DNA of 64,000 nt from contig NZ_SWKK01000004.1 in assembly GCF_005144745.1 (NCBI RefSeq), positions 62,001 to 126,000 on the forward strand, in the 5' to 3' direction. The notes under the pieces were generated by a model. That model made no database searches and was not told where the DNA came from. It was given only the letters and a program-made list of their open reading frames with translations. The DNA is from Flavobacterium sp. ASW18X (GTDB lineage Bacteria; Bacteroidota; Bacteroidia; Flavobacteriales; Flavobacteriaceae). Shown piece after piece: positions 8,332 through 17,992 of this stretch; the stretch's first letter is position 1, and each line of letters begins with the position of its first letter. The position numbers and the translations under genes are program-made.

Positions 8332-10932
8332 TTATTCTACCAACTCATTCTGATTTCTGAAGACCAACTCGTCATCAAACGCATCTAATAAGACAATGCT
8401 ATCTGCCTTAATAGTCTCTTTTAATAATTCCTTAGACAATCTATTTAATACTTCCTTTTGTACCAATCTTTTTATCGGTCTAGCGCCGTATTGTGGGTCA
8501 TACCCTTTGTTGCTCAAATATTCTACAGCTTCTGCTGTAGCATCCAATATAATGTTTTGCTGATTTAATAAACGCTTTAACTGTTCTATTTGTAATTGAA
8601 CAATAGCTTTAATGTTTTCTTTGCTCAGCGGTGTAAACATAATTATGTCGTCTATTCTATTCAGGAATTCTGGGCGAATTGATTTTTTTAATAATCCTAA
8701 TACCTCTACCCGGGCAGCTTCTGTAGCACTATAGATATCGTTAGAATTTTCAAACTTTTCTTGAATAATATGGCTTCCCATATTACTTGTCATGATAATG
8801 ATAGCATTCTTAAAATCGGCTACACGCCCTTTGTTGTCTGTTAATCGTCCCTCATCTAACACCTGTAAAAGGATATTAAAAGTATCTGGATGCGCTTTTT
8901 CTATCTCATCTAACAAGACTACTGAGTAAGGTCTTCTGCGTACCGCTTCTGTAAGTTGGCCGCCTTCATCATACCCAACATAACCTGGAGGAGCACCAAC
9001 TAGTCTGCTAACAGAATGGCGTTCTTGGTATTCACTCATATCTATCCGGGTCATGGCATTTTCATCATCAAACAGATAAGAAGCCAATGTTTTTGCCAAT
9101 TCGGTTTTACCAACACCAGTTGTTCCTAAAAATAAGAAAGAACCAATGGGTTTTCTCGCATCTTGCAACCCAGCTCTGCTTCTACGTATGGCATCAGAAA
9201 CGGCTTCTATAGCTTCTTCTTGGCCTACTACACGCTTGTGAAGTACGGCTTCTAGCTGTAAAAGTTTTTCTCTTTCGCTCTGTAACATTTTTGTAACCGG
9301 TATTCCGGTCCACTTGGCTACCACCTCTGCAATATCTTCATTGGTAACTTCTTCTTTTATCAGCGTGCTATTTTGCTGTTGCGCTTCTAAATCGGTTTGT
9401 AATTTTTCTAAAGCTGCTTGTGCCTCTTTAATCTTACCATAACGTAACTCTGCTACTTTACCATAATCACCATTACGCTCTGCACGCTCTGCATCTGCTT
9501 TGTAGTTTTCAATGTCCTGTTTTGTTTTTTGAATATTATCTACTACAGATTTTTCACTTTCCCATTGTGCAAATATTTCGTTTCGTTCTTCTTTTAAATT
9601 AGCTAATTCTAGATTTAAAGATTTTAGTTTGCTTTCATCGTTTTCTCTCTTAATGGCTTCAATCTCTATTTCTAGCTGCATAATTTTACGGTCTAGAACG
9701 TCTAACTCTTCTGGTTTAGAATTGATTTCCATTCGTAATTTGGAAGCCGCCTCATCCATCAAATCAATGGCCTTATCCGGTAAAAAACGATTGGTAATGT
9801 AGCGTTGCGAAAGTTCTACTGCCGCTATCACGGCTTCGTCTTTAATGCGTACCTTATGGTGTGCTTCATACTTTTCTTTAATACCTCTTAAGATAGAAAT
9901 AGCACTTTCTGTATCTGGCTCATCTACTACTACTTTTTGAAAACGCCTTTCTAAGGCTTTGTCTTTTTCAAAATACTTTTGATATTCATCTAAAGTTGTG
10001 GCGCCAATCGCTCTTAATTCGCCACGCGCCAAAGCTGGTTTTAAAATATTTGCAGCATCCATGGCACCTTGCCCTCCACCGGCACCTACAAGAGTATGAA
10101 TCTCATCTATGAAAAGAACTATATTGCCGTCAGAAGAGGTAACTTCTTTGATAACCGCTTTTAATCGTTCTTCAAACTCGCCTTTATATTTTGCCCCAGC
10201 AATTAATGCCCCCATATCTAAGGAATACAGTACCTTGTCTTTTAAATTTTCAGGAACATCTCCTTGTACAATTCTATGCGCCAAACCTTCTGCAATAGCT
10301 GTTTTACCTACGCCAGGTTCGCCTACCAACATTGGATTATTTTTGGTTCTACGAGAAAGGATTTGCAACACCCTTCTAATTTCTTCGTCTCTCCCAATAA
10401 CTGGGTCTAATTTTCCTGAATCTGCTAATTTGTTTAAGTTTTTTGCAAATTTTTCTAGTGAATTATAGGTCTCTTCTGCACTTTGAGAAGTAACATTGCC
10501 GCCTTTACGTAATTCATTAATGGCTGCCTTTAAATCCTTTTCTGTGATTCCGTTATCTTTAAGTATTTGCGCAATTTTACTTTTAGATTTAAAGATGGCT
10601 AAAAGAAGATGCTCAACAGAAACATATTCGTCTCCCATGGTTTTAGCTTGTATGCTAGCCTCATTGAGTGTTTTGCCAGCCTCTCTAGAAAGGACAATGT
10701 CTGCACCACTAACCTTAGCAAATGTTTGTAGTTCTTTTTCTATTACTTGATTAATCAAGTTAATATTTGCATTCAATTTTTTTAGGATAAAAGGGAGTAC
10801 GTTTTCATCTACTACCGTTATCGCTTTATAAATATGCTCATTTTCTATCTGTTGGTGCCCCATCTCTTGCGCTATTTGCTGCGACTGTTGTATGGCCTCC
10901 TGTGATTTTATAGTATAATTATTGAAATTCAT
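8332..10932 (-). CDS. clpB: ATP-dependent chaperone ClpB
   Basis: The 866-residue disaggregase works with DnaK to rescue aggregated proteins. I set the start at the ATG at 10932 because family members begin with NFNNYTIKSQEAI; the frame stays open 13 codons upstream. Domains in order: Clp N-domain (about 1-145), first AAA+ module with Walker A GEPGVGKT near 204, the coiled-coil middle domain (about 400-525, rich in Glu, Lys and Arg), and the second AAA+ module with GTTGVGKT near 607 and the FLNRIDDI arginine-finger segment near 755. The middle domain separates it from ClpA and ClpC. The partner dnaK is in the same window but distant. A terminator follows the gene. Confidence 0.97.
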   Translation of the reverse strand: MNFNNYTIKSQEAIQQSQQIAQEMGHQQIENEHIYKAITVVDENVLPFILKKLNANINLINQVIEKELQTFAKVSGADIVLSREAGKTLNEASIQAKTMGDEYVSVEHLLLAIFKSKSKIAQILKDNGITEKDLKAAINELRKGGNVTSQSAEETYNSLEKFAKNLNKLADSGKLDPVIGRDEEIRRVLQILSRRTKNNPMLVGEPGVGKTAIAEGLAHRIVQGDVPENLKDKVLYSLDMGALIAGAKYKGEFEERLKAVIKEVTSSDGNIVLFIDEIHTLVGAGGGQGAMDAANILKPALARGELRAIGATTLDEYQKYFEKDKALERRFQKVVVDEPDTESAISILRGIKEKYEAHHKVRIKDEAVIAAVELSQRYITNRFLPDKAIDLMDEAASKLRMEINSKPEELDVLDRKIMQLEIEIEAIKRENDESKLKSLNLELANLKEERNEIFAQWESEKSVVDNIQKTKQDIENYKADAERAERNGDYGKVAELRYGKIKEAQAALEKLQTDLEAQQQNSTLIKEEVTNEDIAEVVAKWTGIPVTKMLQSEREKLLQLEAVLHKRVVGQEEAIEAVSDAIRRSRAGLQDARKPIGSFLFLGTTGVGKTELAKTLASYLFDDENAMTRIDMSEYQERHSVSRLVGAPPGYVGYDEGGQLTEAVRRRPYSVVLLDEIEKAHPDTFNILLQVLDEGRLTDNKGRVADFKNAIIIMTSNMGSHIIQEKFENSNDIYSATEAARVEVLGLLKKSIRPEFLNRIDDIIMFTPLSKENIKAIVQLQIEQLKRLLNQQNIILDATAEAVEYLSNKGYDPQYGARPIKRLVQKEVLNRLSKELLKETIKADSIVLLDAFDDELVFRNQNELVE

Positions 10933-11053
10933 TTTACTGTTTTTCTGTTCTATGGTCAAATAGAATACCAACTTAAAAACAGTGCCAATATGGCGTTAGT
11001 TTATGGAGTTTTGTGCGACAAATTGACGGTTTTAAAAGTGAAATAGAATAACG

Positions 11054-11061
11054 TAACTTTG
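11054..11061 (+). promoter_or_regulatory. -7 box close to the ytxJ start
   Basis: TAACTTTG matches TAnnTTTG and ends only 4 bases before the ytxJ ATG. Transcription would then start at or next to the start codon. No TTG at the right distance is seen, so the call is tentative. Confidence 0.35.
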
Positions 11062-11065
11062 TAGT

Positions 11066-11452
11066 ATGGGATTATTTAATAAGATATTTGGTGGTTCTAC
11101 AGATGAATCTAATGCTAGTGGTATTTCTTGGATTCCATTAGAAAATGAGGACCAACTAAACATTATAACGGAGCAATCTAAATTAAGGACACAAGTGCTT
11201 TTTAAACACTCTACCACTTGTGGTATCAGTAGGATGGTGTTAAATATGTTTACATCTAATTTTGATGTTCCAGAAGGAGAAATGGACATGTACTTTTTAG
11301 ATTTGCATGCCTACAGAAATGTATCTAACAAAATTGCAGAAGTGTTTCAAGTAGTGCACCAATCGCCACAATTAATTATTGTAAAAGACGGCAAAGTGGT
11401 TTTCCATACTTCTCATGGCGCAATATCAGACGTGGATTTAAAGCAGTACTAA
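11066..11452 (+). CDS. ytxJ: Bacillithiol-system redox protein YtxJ (BrxC-like)
   Basis: The 128-residue thioredoxin-fold protein belongs to the YtxJ/BrxC family (monothiol bacilliredoxin type), which removes bacillithiol from S-bacillithiolated proteins. The active site is TTCGIS with a single cysteine (C52), where Bacillus homologues have a TCPIS-type motif. The C-terminal half has the usual thioredoxin-like strand pattern (SPQLIIVKDGKVVFHTSHG). It suggests that the organism makes bacillithiol, as many flavobacteria do, although no bsh genes are in the window. It is a single-gene unit ended by a strong bidirectional terminator. Confidence 0.88.
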   Translation: MGLFNKIFGGSTDESNASGISWIPLENEDQLNIITEQSKLRTQVLFKHSTTCGISRMVLNMFTSNFDVPEGEMDMYFLDLHAYRNVSNKIAEVFQVVHQSPQLIIVKDGKVVFHTSHGAISDVDLKQY

Positions 11453-11453
11453 T

Positions 11454-11484
11454 AAAACACCCCAACATAGTTGGGGTGTTTTTT
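11454..11484. terminator. Bidirectional terminator between ytxJ and the 11488 gene
   Basis: A 13-base-pair stem (AAAACACCCCAAC/GTTGGGGTGTTTT) with a 3-base loop, flanked by A and T runs, serves both convergent genes. Confidence 0.9.
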
Positions 11485-11487
11485 GTT

Positions 11488-12672
11488 TTAGTTAAAGCGA
11501 TGTTTTTTAACAATCTCTTTTAACCTTTGTTTTAAATCTTCACCTGCATCATAAACCATTTGTTCGTTGCTGGGAAATGGAACAGACTTAACCGCTAATA
11601 ATTGAATAAGGTCTTCTTCTAAGGCTCTTTTATCGCCGCGGTGATTGGCATAAACATGGTCAAATACAAAGCCACTGCTTAAAGGATATGAGTTGATAAC
11701 CTGATTGCTTTTTAAATCTGTAAAACTAACTTTAGCACCAATTTCTGCAGACTTGGTTTGGGTAAAACGATAAAATTCACATCTAACTGTTTTAAACTTA
11801 TCCACTTTAATATCATTACCTAAACTATCTTTAGCTACGTTCCCATTTTTATCCAAAACATAGTCAAAACCATCTTTAACCACTTTTTCTTTTACCAGCT
11901 GTTTTTCTGTTACCTGCTCGGGTGAAATAAATATGTTTGTAAAATCTAAAGCCATTTCATAATCATAATGCAAATTTTGTATTGGGTTGGCATGGTATTG
12001 TGTCCAAAAATCATTAATCCCATAGGTGTTAAAATCTAGTAGTGCATCTTCTAAACGTTCTGGTATAATTTGCTCCGTAGCATTATAGAGAGCTACTCTT
12101 ATATAATCTTGGCCTTTAACCCTTGCTTCTTCCATCTTAATAGCAGCATCTTTGTAGCCAGGGTTAATCTTTAATAAATAATCAAAGTCTGCATAAGCCT
12201 CTCTAAATTCTTGCTTATTAATAGCGTTTTTACTCAAGGTTATAGCATTATTATACAAGTAATTAGATAAGTCTTCTTTGGTACTTACAATAGCACTGTT
12301 AAAGTCTTTAAATTTGAATTTTGCATTTCTGTCTTGCTCGTAAACCGGTAATGGCAATAAGGGTTTAATCTGATTCTGTAGATTTCTGAGCGAAGTATAG
12401 CTGTTGTAAATCTTTTCTAGATGTACAGGATTGCCATCTTGTCTCCAAAAATTAATTTTATCAAGTTCACGTTGTTGATGTTTTTCAAAGGCCTCCTCCA
12501 GTAACAGCACATACTTCTGGTGTCCTTTTTTGGTCTTATTATCTCTAAGATTTTTGATAGCCTTGTTCATGGCCAAGTTGTATTGACCACTATTTAATGC
12601 TTCTTGAGTTTTCTTTACACCGCTACAAGCAATTAGGGTGATTGATATTACAAAGAGTAAAAGTTTTTTCAT
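11488..12672 (-). CDS. Hypothetical lipoprotein with TPR-like helices
   Basis: The 394-residue protein has a lipoprotein signal (MKKLLLFVISITLIAC, Cys16), then alpha-helical repeats of TPR character (ALNSGQYNLAMNKAIKNL at 25-42 and FREAYADFDYLLKINPGYKDA near 160-180), and a beta-rich C-terminal half (residues 255-394). I do not recognise a named family. It is probably an outer-membrane-anchored protein with a scaffold or assembly role, based only on the TPR character and the lipobox. It converges on ytxJ and diverges from glyA. Confidence 0.65.
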   Translation of the reverse strand: MKKLLLFVISITLIACSGVKKTQEALNSGQYNLAMNKAIKNLRDNKTKKGHQKYVLLLEEAFEKHQQRELDKINFWRQDGNPVHLEKIYNSYTSLRNLQNQIKPLLPLPVYEQDRNAKFKFKDFNSAIVSTKEDLSNYLYNNAITLSKNAINKQEFREAYADFDYLLKINPGYKDAAIKMEEARVKGQDYIRVALYNATEQIIPERLEDALLDFNTYGINDFWTQYHANPIQNLHYDYEMALDFTNIFISPEQVTEKQLVKEKVVKDGFDYVLDKNGNVAKDSLGNDIKVDKFKTVRCEFYRFTQTKSAEIGAKVSFTDLKSNQVINSYPLSSGFVFDHVYANHRGDKRALEEDLIQLLAVKSVPFPSNEQMVYDAGEDLKQRLKEIVKKHRFN

Positions 12673-12859
12673 GGTCTTTGATTTTAAGGTTGATTAAAAC
12701 ATTTTCAACTAACGTGCCAAAATTGGTTTATAGGGTAGAACGTTTGTGCGGTAGTCCTAGTATAATTTTAAGTCTAAAGCTAGTGCTTAGACCTAATAGG
12801 AGCTGTTAACAACTTGATTAATTTTGGTGATAAAATAGACTTAAAAACAGTAGCGTAGC

Positions 12860-12891
12860 TTGCTAATTATGAATGGCTATTTGTATTTTTG
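12860..12891 (+). promoter_or_regulatory. Promoter of glyA
   Basis: TTG (12860-12862), 21 bases, then TATTTTTG (12884-12891) matches the Bacteroidota -33/-7 consensus. The ATG follows 24 bases downstream. Confidence 0.7.
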
Positions 12892-12915
12892 AAGCCTTAA
12901 TCCAACATACGTAAA

Positions 12916-14190
12916 ATGCAAAGAGACGAAAGGATTTTTGACCTTATTCAAGAGGAAAAACAAAGACAGCTAAGAGGTATAGAGTTGATAGCCTCTGAAA
13001 ACTTTACGAGTCCGCAAGTAATGGAAGCTGCAGGTTCTGTACTAACCAATAAGTATGCGGAAGGTTATCCTGGCAAACGTTACTACGGCGGTTGTGAGGT
13101 TGTAGACCAAGTAGAGCAGTTGGCAATAGATAGAGCAAAAGAGTTGTTTGGGGCAGTTTATGCTAATGTGCAGCCGCATTCCGGTTCCCAAGCAAACGCA
13201 TCAGTATACCATGCTTGTTTGCAGGCGGGAGATAAAATTTTAGGGTTTGATCTTTCTCATGGTGGTCATTTAACCCACGGTTCTCCCGTTAACTTTTCTG
13301 GTAAACTCTATAACCCTGTTTTTTATGGGGTAGATAGAGAAACTGGAATGTTGGATTATGATAAGATTCAGGAAATAGCTGAGAAAGAGCAACCAAAACT
13401 TATAATTGCGGGAGCTTCTGCTTATTCTAGAGATATAGACTTTAAACGTTTTAGAGAAATTGCAGATAGTGTTAATGCTATTTTATTAGCTGATATTTCT
13501 CACCCCTCTGGGTTAATTGCTAAAGGAATTTTAAATGACCCTATTCCACATTGCCACATTGTAACTACTACTACGCATAAAACTTTAAGAGGGCCAAGAG
13601 GTGGTTTAATTATGATGGGTGAGAATTTTGAAAATCCTTTTGGTATTAAACTGAAGAATGGAAATTTGAGGAAAATGTCTGGTTTGTTAGATTTAGCTGT
13701 GTTCCCTGGAAACCAAGGAGGGCCTCTGGAACATATTATTGCAGCGAAGGCTGTAGCTTTTGGAGAAGCATTAACAGACGACTTTTTACACTACATGATA
13801 CAGGTTAAGAAAAATGCAGAAGCTATGGCAAAAGCATTTGTAGCGCTAGATTATAAAGTAATTTCTGGCGGTACAGATAACCATATGATGTTGATTGACC
13901 TTAGGAACAAAGGGATTACGGGTAAGGAAGCTGAAGAGGTTTTGGGTAAAGCAGATATCACAGCCAATAAAAATATGGTTCCTTTTGATGACCAATCTCC
14001 ATTTATCACCTCGGGAATTCGTTTTGGAACTCCAGCAATTACAACTAGAGGACTTAAAGAAGGGGATATGGAGACGGTAGTAGGTTATATAGATGAAATC
14101 GTTAAGAACTCTGGCAATGAAAGCTTGCTTTCTTCTATTAAGGATAAGGTAAACGAATTTATGGGTCCTAGACCACTATTCAATGCCTAA
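12916..14190 (+). CDS. glyA: Serine hydroxymethyltransferase
   Basis: The 424-residue PLP enzyme interconverts serine and glycine and charges tetrahydrofolate with a one-carbon unit. Landmarks are [10 protein letters not shown] near residue 23, [13 protein letters not shown] near 47, and the PLP lysine in [11 protein letters not shown] (K222). Length and start match the bacterial family. It is monocistronic with a good promoter upstream. Its terminator hairpin reaches into the 3' end of the convergent unknown gene. Confidence 0.97.
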   Translation: MQRDERIFDLIQEEKQRQLRGIELIASENFTSPQVMEAAGSVLTNKYAEGYPGKRYYGGCEVVDQVEQLAIDRAKELFGAVYANVQPHSGSQANASVYHACLQAGDKILGFDLSHGGHLTHGSPVNFSGKLYNPVFYGVDRETGMLDYDKIQEIAEKEQPKLIIAGASAYSRDIDFKRFREIADSVNAILLADISHPSGLIAKGILNDPIPHCHIVTTTTHKTLRGPRGGLIMMGENFENPFGIKLKNGNLRKMSGLLDLAVFPGNQGGPLEHIIAAKAVAFGEALTDDFLHYMIQVKKNAEAMAKAFVALDYKVISGGTDNHMMLIDLRNKGITGKEAEEVLGKADITANKNMVPFDDQSPFITSGIRFGTPAITTRGLKEGDMETVVGYIDEIVKNSGNESLLSSIKDKVNEFMGPRPLFNA

Positions 14191-14203
14191 CTAAAATAAA
14201 TTT

Positions 14204-14251
14204 AAATACGGATTGTTACTACTCTTCTAAAAGGTAACAATCCGTATTTTT
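14204..14251 (+). terminator. glyA terminator overlapping the convergent gene
   Basis: A perfect 16-base-pair stem (left arm 14204-14219, right arm 14234-14249) is followed by T residues. The right arm codes for the last residues of the minus-strand gene at 14219, so the same DNA ends glyA transcription and codes for a C-terminus. Confidence 0.8.
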
Positions 14252-14869
14252 CATAAACACTTTACGTTGCACGTCAAAAATCTCTATTTCATCATTTGAG
14301 GGAAAATAGAGTCCCCAATGGTCTAGGTAGTCCATAAAGGGTTTTATCTTAAGAGTAGTTTCACTGCTCTTTTCATTAATAGTATCTTCATAGATAGTTG
14401 TAAATATTTCAAAAGGCATTTCTGTTAGGCCCTTGGTTATATTAACGTAGTTTAAACTTAAATTTTCTAATATTTCTTTAAGATTGTCTTCTATAGAAAT
14501 ACGCTCAATACAATTAATTATTAAGGAAGTATCCGTGAAAGAAAAGATGAGTTCTTCCACAGTTATTTTTCCATCATTTAAATTATTTAACTGTTCAAGT
14601 TCTTTTTTAAGGATAGATATATTTTTGTTTTCTACCGCATTTAAGTTACCCCAGTTATAATTAGTTAGTTGAAAAAGGGCAATATGTAGGGCATAATTAC
14701 AATCTATATGCAGGGAAAGATTAAATCTGTTATTGGGTGTAGGGCTTAAACGTAAAGCCACCTTTGCTATAAAATCTTTCTCTAGGACTTTTGCAAATTT
14801 ACTAAGTCCTTTAACACCATACTTTTGGCGGTACAGTTTGCATATACTTTTGTTAACCATCTTAGCCAT
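14219..14869 (-). CDS. Hypothetical protein, 216 residues
   Basis: I do not recognise a family. The protein has no signal peptide or membrane segment. It is mixed alpha/beta, with basic N-terminal residues (SICKLYRQKYGVKG), a helix-rich middle (NISILKKELEQLNNLN) and an acidic C-terminus. It could be cytoplasmic. A second in-frame ATG three codons on (14860) could also be the start. Its 3' end is shared with the glyA terminator stem. Codon use looks like the rest of the window and the frame is intact, so it is probably a real gene. Confidence 0.6.
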   Translation of the reverse strand: MAKMVNKSICKLYRQKYGVKGLSKFAKVLEKDFIAKVALRLSPTPNNRFNLSLHIDCNYALHIALFQLTNYNWGNLNAVENKNISILKKELEQLNNLNDGKITVEELIFSFTDTSLIINCIERISIEDNLKEILENLSLNYVNITKGLTEMPFEIFTTIYEDTINEKSSETTLKIKPFMDYLDHWGLYFPSNDEIEIFDVQRKVFMKNTDCYLLEE

Positions 14870-15054
14870 AGTTTTTTGATTGTTTACCTAAAGTACTCAG
14901 AAAAATAATTTCTTGACTAGGTTTGAACCCTAAAAAAACTATGGAATTAGCAAATTTTAACATTTTTATCGTTAAAATTCGGTTAATAAATTGGTTTTAA
15001 AGTGAATTGCAACATTTTAAGCTGAAATGCAAAATATAAGGATTGAAGTGTAAA

Positions 15055-15723
15055 TTAAATGAAACCTCTGTTTTTAGCAGCCAGTATAAGCGCTAAATCG
15101 TTTTCTTTTTCAGTTCCAAATAGGGTTTTTAAATGTCGTTTTCTGTTTTCAATAGAAGACGAAGACAACTTTATAAACTGCTCCAAATCCTTTGTTTTTG
15201 TACCTACAGAAAGGTGGTAAAGTATTTTTTTATCGTTTTCGTCTAAGCTAATATCATTGGCCATCTTTTTACGGATAGCAGATAAGGCTTTTGGGGAGTA
15301 ATATGGAGGATGATTTAATACCGTTTTAACCGCTTGTTCCAAAGTTTTGGGGTCAATATCTGTTTTAACCATATAACCATCAGGATCAACAGATTTAAGA
15401 ATACTATTTATACGGTAGTTATCACTAAAACTAGACATAAAAATTATTCTACTATCTGGCACTAGATTACGAGCTAAAATCCCTAAATCCTCACCGTTGT
15501 AGGGTTGGTTTTCATTAGGGGGGTACAATTGTATATCTAAAAAAATAATATTGTAGGGAAGGCCCTTTGCACTTTCTTCTATTTTACTTTTACCAGCATC
15601 AAAATTATTAGCAGTGTCTACTATTATAGTATAATCATCAAAAACAATACGTTCCAAGATGAATTTATAGCCTAACATCGTCATTTCATGGTCATCTATG
15701 GCTAGTATTCTAAGGGTTTTCAT
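15055..15723 (-). CDS. Two-component response regulator, NarL/LuxR type
   Basis: The 222-residue protein has an N-terminal receiver with the acidic pair DD (10-11), the phospho-acceptor Asp in FLDIQL (D63) and the conserved Lys in MVKTD (K120). The C-terminal 60 residues form a LuxR-like helix-turn-helix (ILYHLSVGTKTKDLEQF, then SSSSIENRKRHLKTLFG). All receiver catalytic residues are present, so it should be phosphorylated. It lies 60 bases downstream of the HisKA_3-type sensor kinase gene on the same strand, which makes the two an evident pair. The inserted PPNENQPYNGED loop after D63 is longer than usual. Confidence 0.88.
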   Translation of the reverse strand: MKTLRILAIDDHEMTMLGYKFILERIVFDDYTIIVDTANNFDAGKSKIEESAKGLPYNIIFLDIQLYPPNENQPYNGEDLGILARNLVPDSRIIFMSSFSDNYRINSILKSVDPDGYMVKTDIDPKTLEQAVKTVLNHPPYYSPKALSAIRKKMANDISLDENDKKILYHLSVGTKTKDLEQFIKLSSSSIENRKRHLKTLFGTEKENDLALILAAKNRGFI

Positions 15724-15783
15724 AAGCTATTTCTTACTAGAGTCTATAAAACTAAAACGTTAAAGTTAGTACTTTTCTTGTTT

Positions 15784-17856
15784 TTAGTATACTAGGTTTG
15801 TAGGAATATCTAACTTTATTTTTGTTCCTTTACCAGGTGCACTTTTTACAAATACTTTTCCGTTCAGTTTTGCTATTCTAGAATTAATATTTTTTAAACC
15901 AATACCTTTTCTTTCCTTATTAGGATCAAACCCCAAACCGTTATCTTCTATTAAAACTTCTAAGCGATTTTCTTCTTTAACAAATGTAATTTCTGCTTTC
16001 TCCGCTTGAGCATGTTTTATGCTGTTTTGTAGGCTTTCTTGGATAATGCGATAGATATTAATTTTTAATTCTCCAGGTAACACATCCCAATTAAGGTTAA
16101 TATCATAATTAAAGCATACATTAATATGGGAAGATTCTGATACCTGTGATATGTAATTTTCTATCGTAGATACAAAATTTCCAAGTTTAGTGTGGCTAGC
16201 AGCATTTAGCTCATGAGAAACAGTTCTAATTTCTTCTTCGCATTGCTGCAATTTTAGAATTAATTCGTCCCGGTGTGCTATAGAGGCTTCATCAGTACGG
16301 TGGTTAAGACCGCTGAGCAGTAATCTAATGCCTAGCATTTCTCCTAGAATACCATCATGCAGCTCTTGTGATATTCGTCGTTGGGCCTCTTTTTTACCTT
16401 CTTCTAGTTTTCCCTGTTGGGAAAGCATCAGGTCATATATTTCCTGATTTTTCTCTTGCTGCCTTTGATTAAATCTAAGTTTTTGGTTGTTAATACGTTG
16501 TATTATGATGATGAATAAGCCAAAGCCCAGAACAAGTGTAGCTATACCAATCTTAGTATACAGTTCATTTTTCTTAGATAGTGTTAGGTTTTCATCTAAA
16601 ATTTGGTCTGTTTCTAACTGAATACGCGCAAACTTGTCTCTAATTCTGCGTTCTTCTTGTTGCAATCGGTGGTTAAGATTAAAATAATCTTCGGCATGCT
16701 TAGCACTATTTTTATCATCGATTAGAGTTAGTAATTGCAAAGTACTTAGTAAGCGGTCTCTATTTTCAGTTTCTAACGCTACATTTTTAGAGGTATAGGC
16801 ATATTCTATAGCTTTTGCTTTATCTTTCTTGGCTAAAATATCAGCTAAAAAGTAGTAGTTACGCGCATAATCATAAGTGTAATTAATGCTATCTAATAAT
16901 TGGTTGGATTGTTTAATAACTTTAACAAGACTATCATTGAAAACTGATTTCTCTTTGTAGCTTGCGTATGCATAGCTAGATAGCGCTTTGGCGTAAAGTT
17001 TAGGCCGAATGGTTTTTAAAGACTCGCTTGCTAATAGCGAATTGAAAATTTTTTTAGCTTCGGAAAAATTTTCGCTTCTCAAATAGGTACTCCCTATATT
17101 ATTTTGATTGATATATTGGTAAGATTCTTGTCTTTTTGGATCTGTGTATTTAATATATTTTTTGGCTTGATTATGATAATTTACTGCTTCGTCATAATTA
17201 TCTAAACCATTTTGGATTATACCAAGTAAGGTGTAACCGGGAAAAAGCTTGTCCTTTAATCCATTTTCTTCTGCATAGGTGATTACTTGCGTTGCCTCTT
17301 TTTCTGCTCCAGCATAATCTTTATTGCGTTCCTTAATAGAGCCCATATAATACAGGGCTACAAGGGGCTTGTCTATTTCTGATGTTTTTAATTTGGCTTG
17401 CAGGTATGCATTATATGCTTCTCTAAAATGATAGTACGCGCTATCTACCTGTTTGTTAAAATAATACTGACCAAATTTAATATGTGCATCTCCTTTGCCT
17501 ACATAATCCTTAGTTTGGTTCGCTAACGTAATATATTCTTCTTGTAGTTTTTTAAAACGAGAAGTGTCATTAAAAGAATGGTAGGTGCTGCTTATTTGAT
17601 TTAAGTTCTTGAGTCTAATTTTTAAGCTTTTTTCTTTTTTAGCTTGCGAGTAGGCTTTTTCTAATAATGCTTTCCGTTCTTTAAGGGGTAGTGTTGTGCT
17701 GTCTTTTGCCCAAATGACGATATTGTAAATGCTATCCTTGTCTTGGGGTTTGATGTTCGTTTTTGTTTCTTTATCGTTGGTGCAACCAATTATAAGAAAC
17801 AAAAGGGGGAGCAAAAGAGACATGCTTCCTTGTACAAATTTTGTGCTATAGTTCAT
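15784..17856 (-). CDS. TPR-containing sensor histidine kinase (HisKA_3 type), lipoprotein-like signal
   Basis: I chose the ATG at 17856, because the frame's first possible start (TTG, 17883) lies inside the terminator of the upstream gene. An ATG at 17823 would also give a signal peptide. The N-terminus reads SLLLPLLFLIIGC, a lipobox or membrane signal. Residues 60-400 are TPR-like helices (for example YDEAVNYHNQAKKYI), followed by a membrane segment near 440 (GIATLVLGFGLFIIIIQ), a dimerisation helix with the phospho-acceptor in ISQELHDGILGE (H500), and a HATPase_c domain with NSIKHA, IEDNGLGFDP and GIGLKNI. The periplasmic TPR sensor with a NarL-type kinase core is common in Bacteroidota. 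The cognate regulator follows directly; the signal is unknown. Confidence 0.88.
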   Translation of the reverse strand: MNYSTKFVQGSMSLLLPLLFLIIGCTNDKETKTNIKPQDKDSIYNIVIWAKDSTTLPLKERKALLEKAYSQAKKEKSLKIRLKNLNQISSTYHSFNDTSRFKKLQEEYITLANQTKDYVGKGDAHIKFGQYYFNKQVDSAYYHFREAYNAYLQAKLKTSEIDKPLVALYYMGSIKERNKDYAGAEKEATQVITYAEENGLKDKLFPGYTLLGIIQNGLDNYDEAVNYHNQAKKYIKYTDPKRQESYQYINQNNIGSTYLRSENFSEAKKIFNSLLASESLKTIRPKLYAKALSSYAYASYKEKSVFNDSLVKVIKQSNQLLDSINYTYDYARNYYFLADILAKKDKAKAIEYAYTSKNVALETENRDRLLSTLQLLTLIDDKNSAKHAEDYFNLNHRLQQEERRIRDKFARIQLETDQILDENLTLSKKNELYTKIGIATLVLGFGLFIIIIQRINNQKLRFNQRQQEKNQEIYDLMLSQQGKLEEGKKEAQRRISQELHDGILGEMLGIRLLLSGLNHRTDEASIAHRDELILKLQQCEEEIRTVSHELNAASHTKLGNFVSTIENYISQVSESSHINVCFNYDINLNWDVLPGELKINIYRIIQESLQNSIKHAQAEKAEITFVKEENRLEVLIEDNGLGFDPNKERKGIGLKNINSRIAKLNGKVFVKSAPGKGTKIKLDIPTNLVY

Positions 17857-17881
17857 GGAAAGTGCCTTACCTACAAGGTAC

Positions 17882-17911
17882 AAAAAAACCCTAAATAAAT
17901 TTTATTTAGGG
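17882..17911 (-). terminator. Terminator of the acidic-repeat lipoprotein gene
   Basis: On the minus strand the stem CCCTAAATAA/TTATTTAGGG is followed by seven T. It separates the small lipoprotein gene from the sensor kinase gene. Confidence 0.8.
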
Positions 17912-17992
17912 CCAAAGTTAATGTTTTGTATTCTTATTCTGACAGGAGTTTACTTCATTCTTCCAAAATTCAGAAAGTTGCCTGTTACAGAA

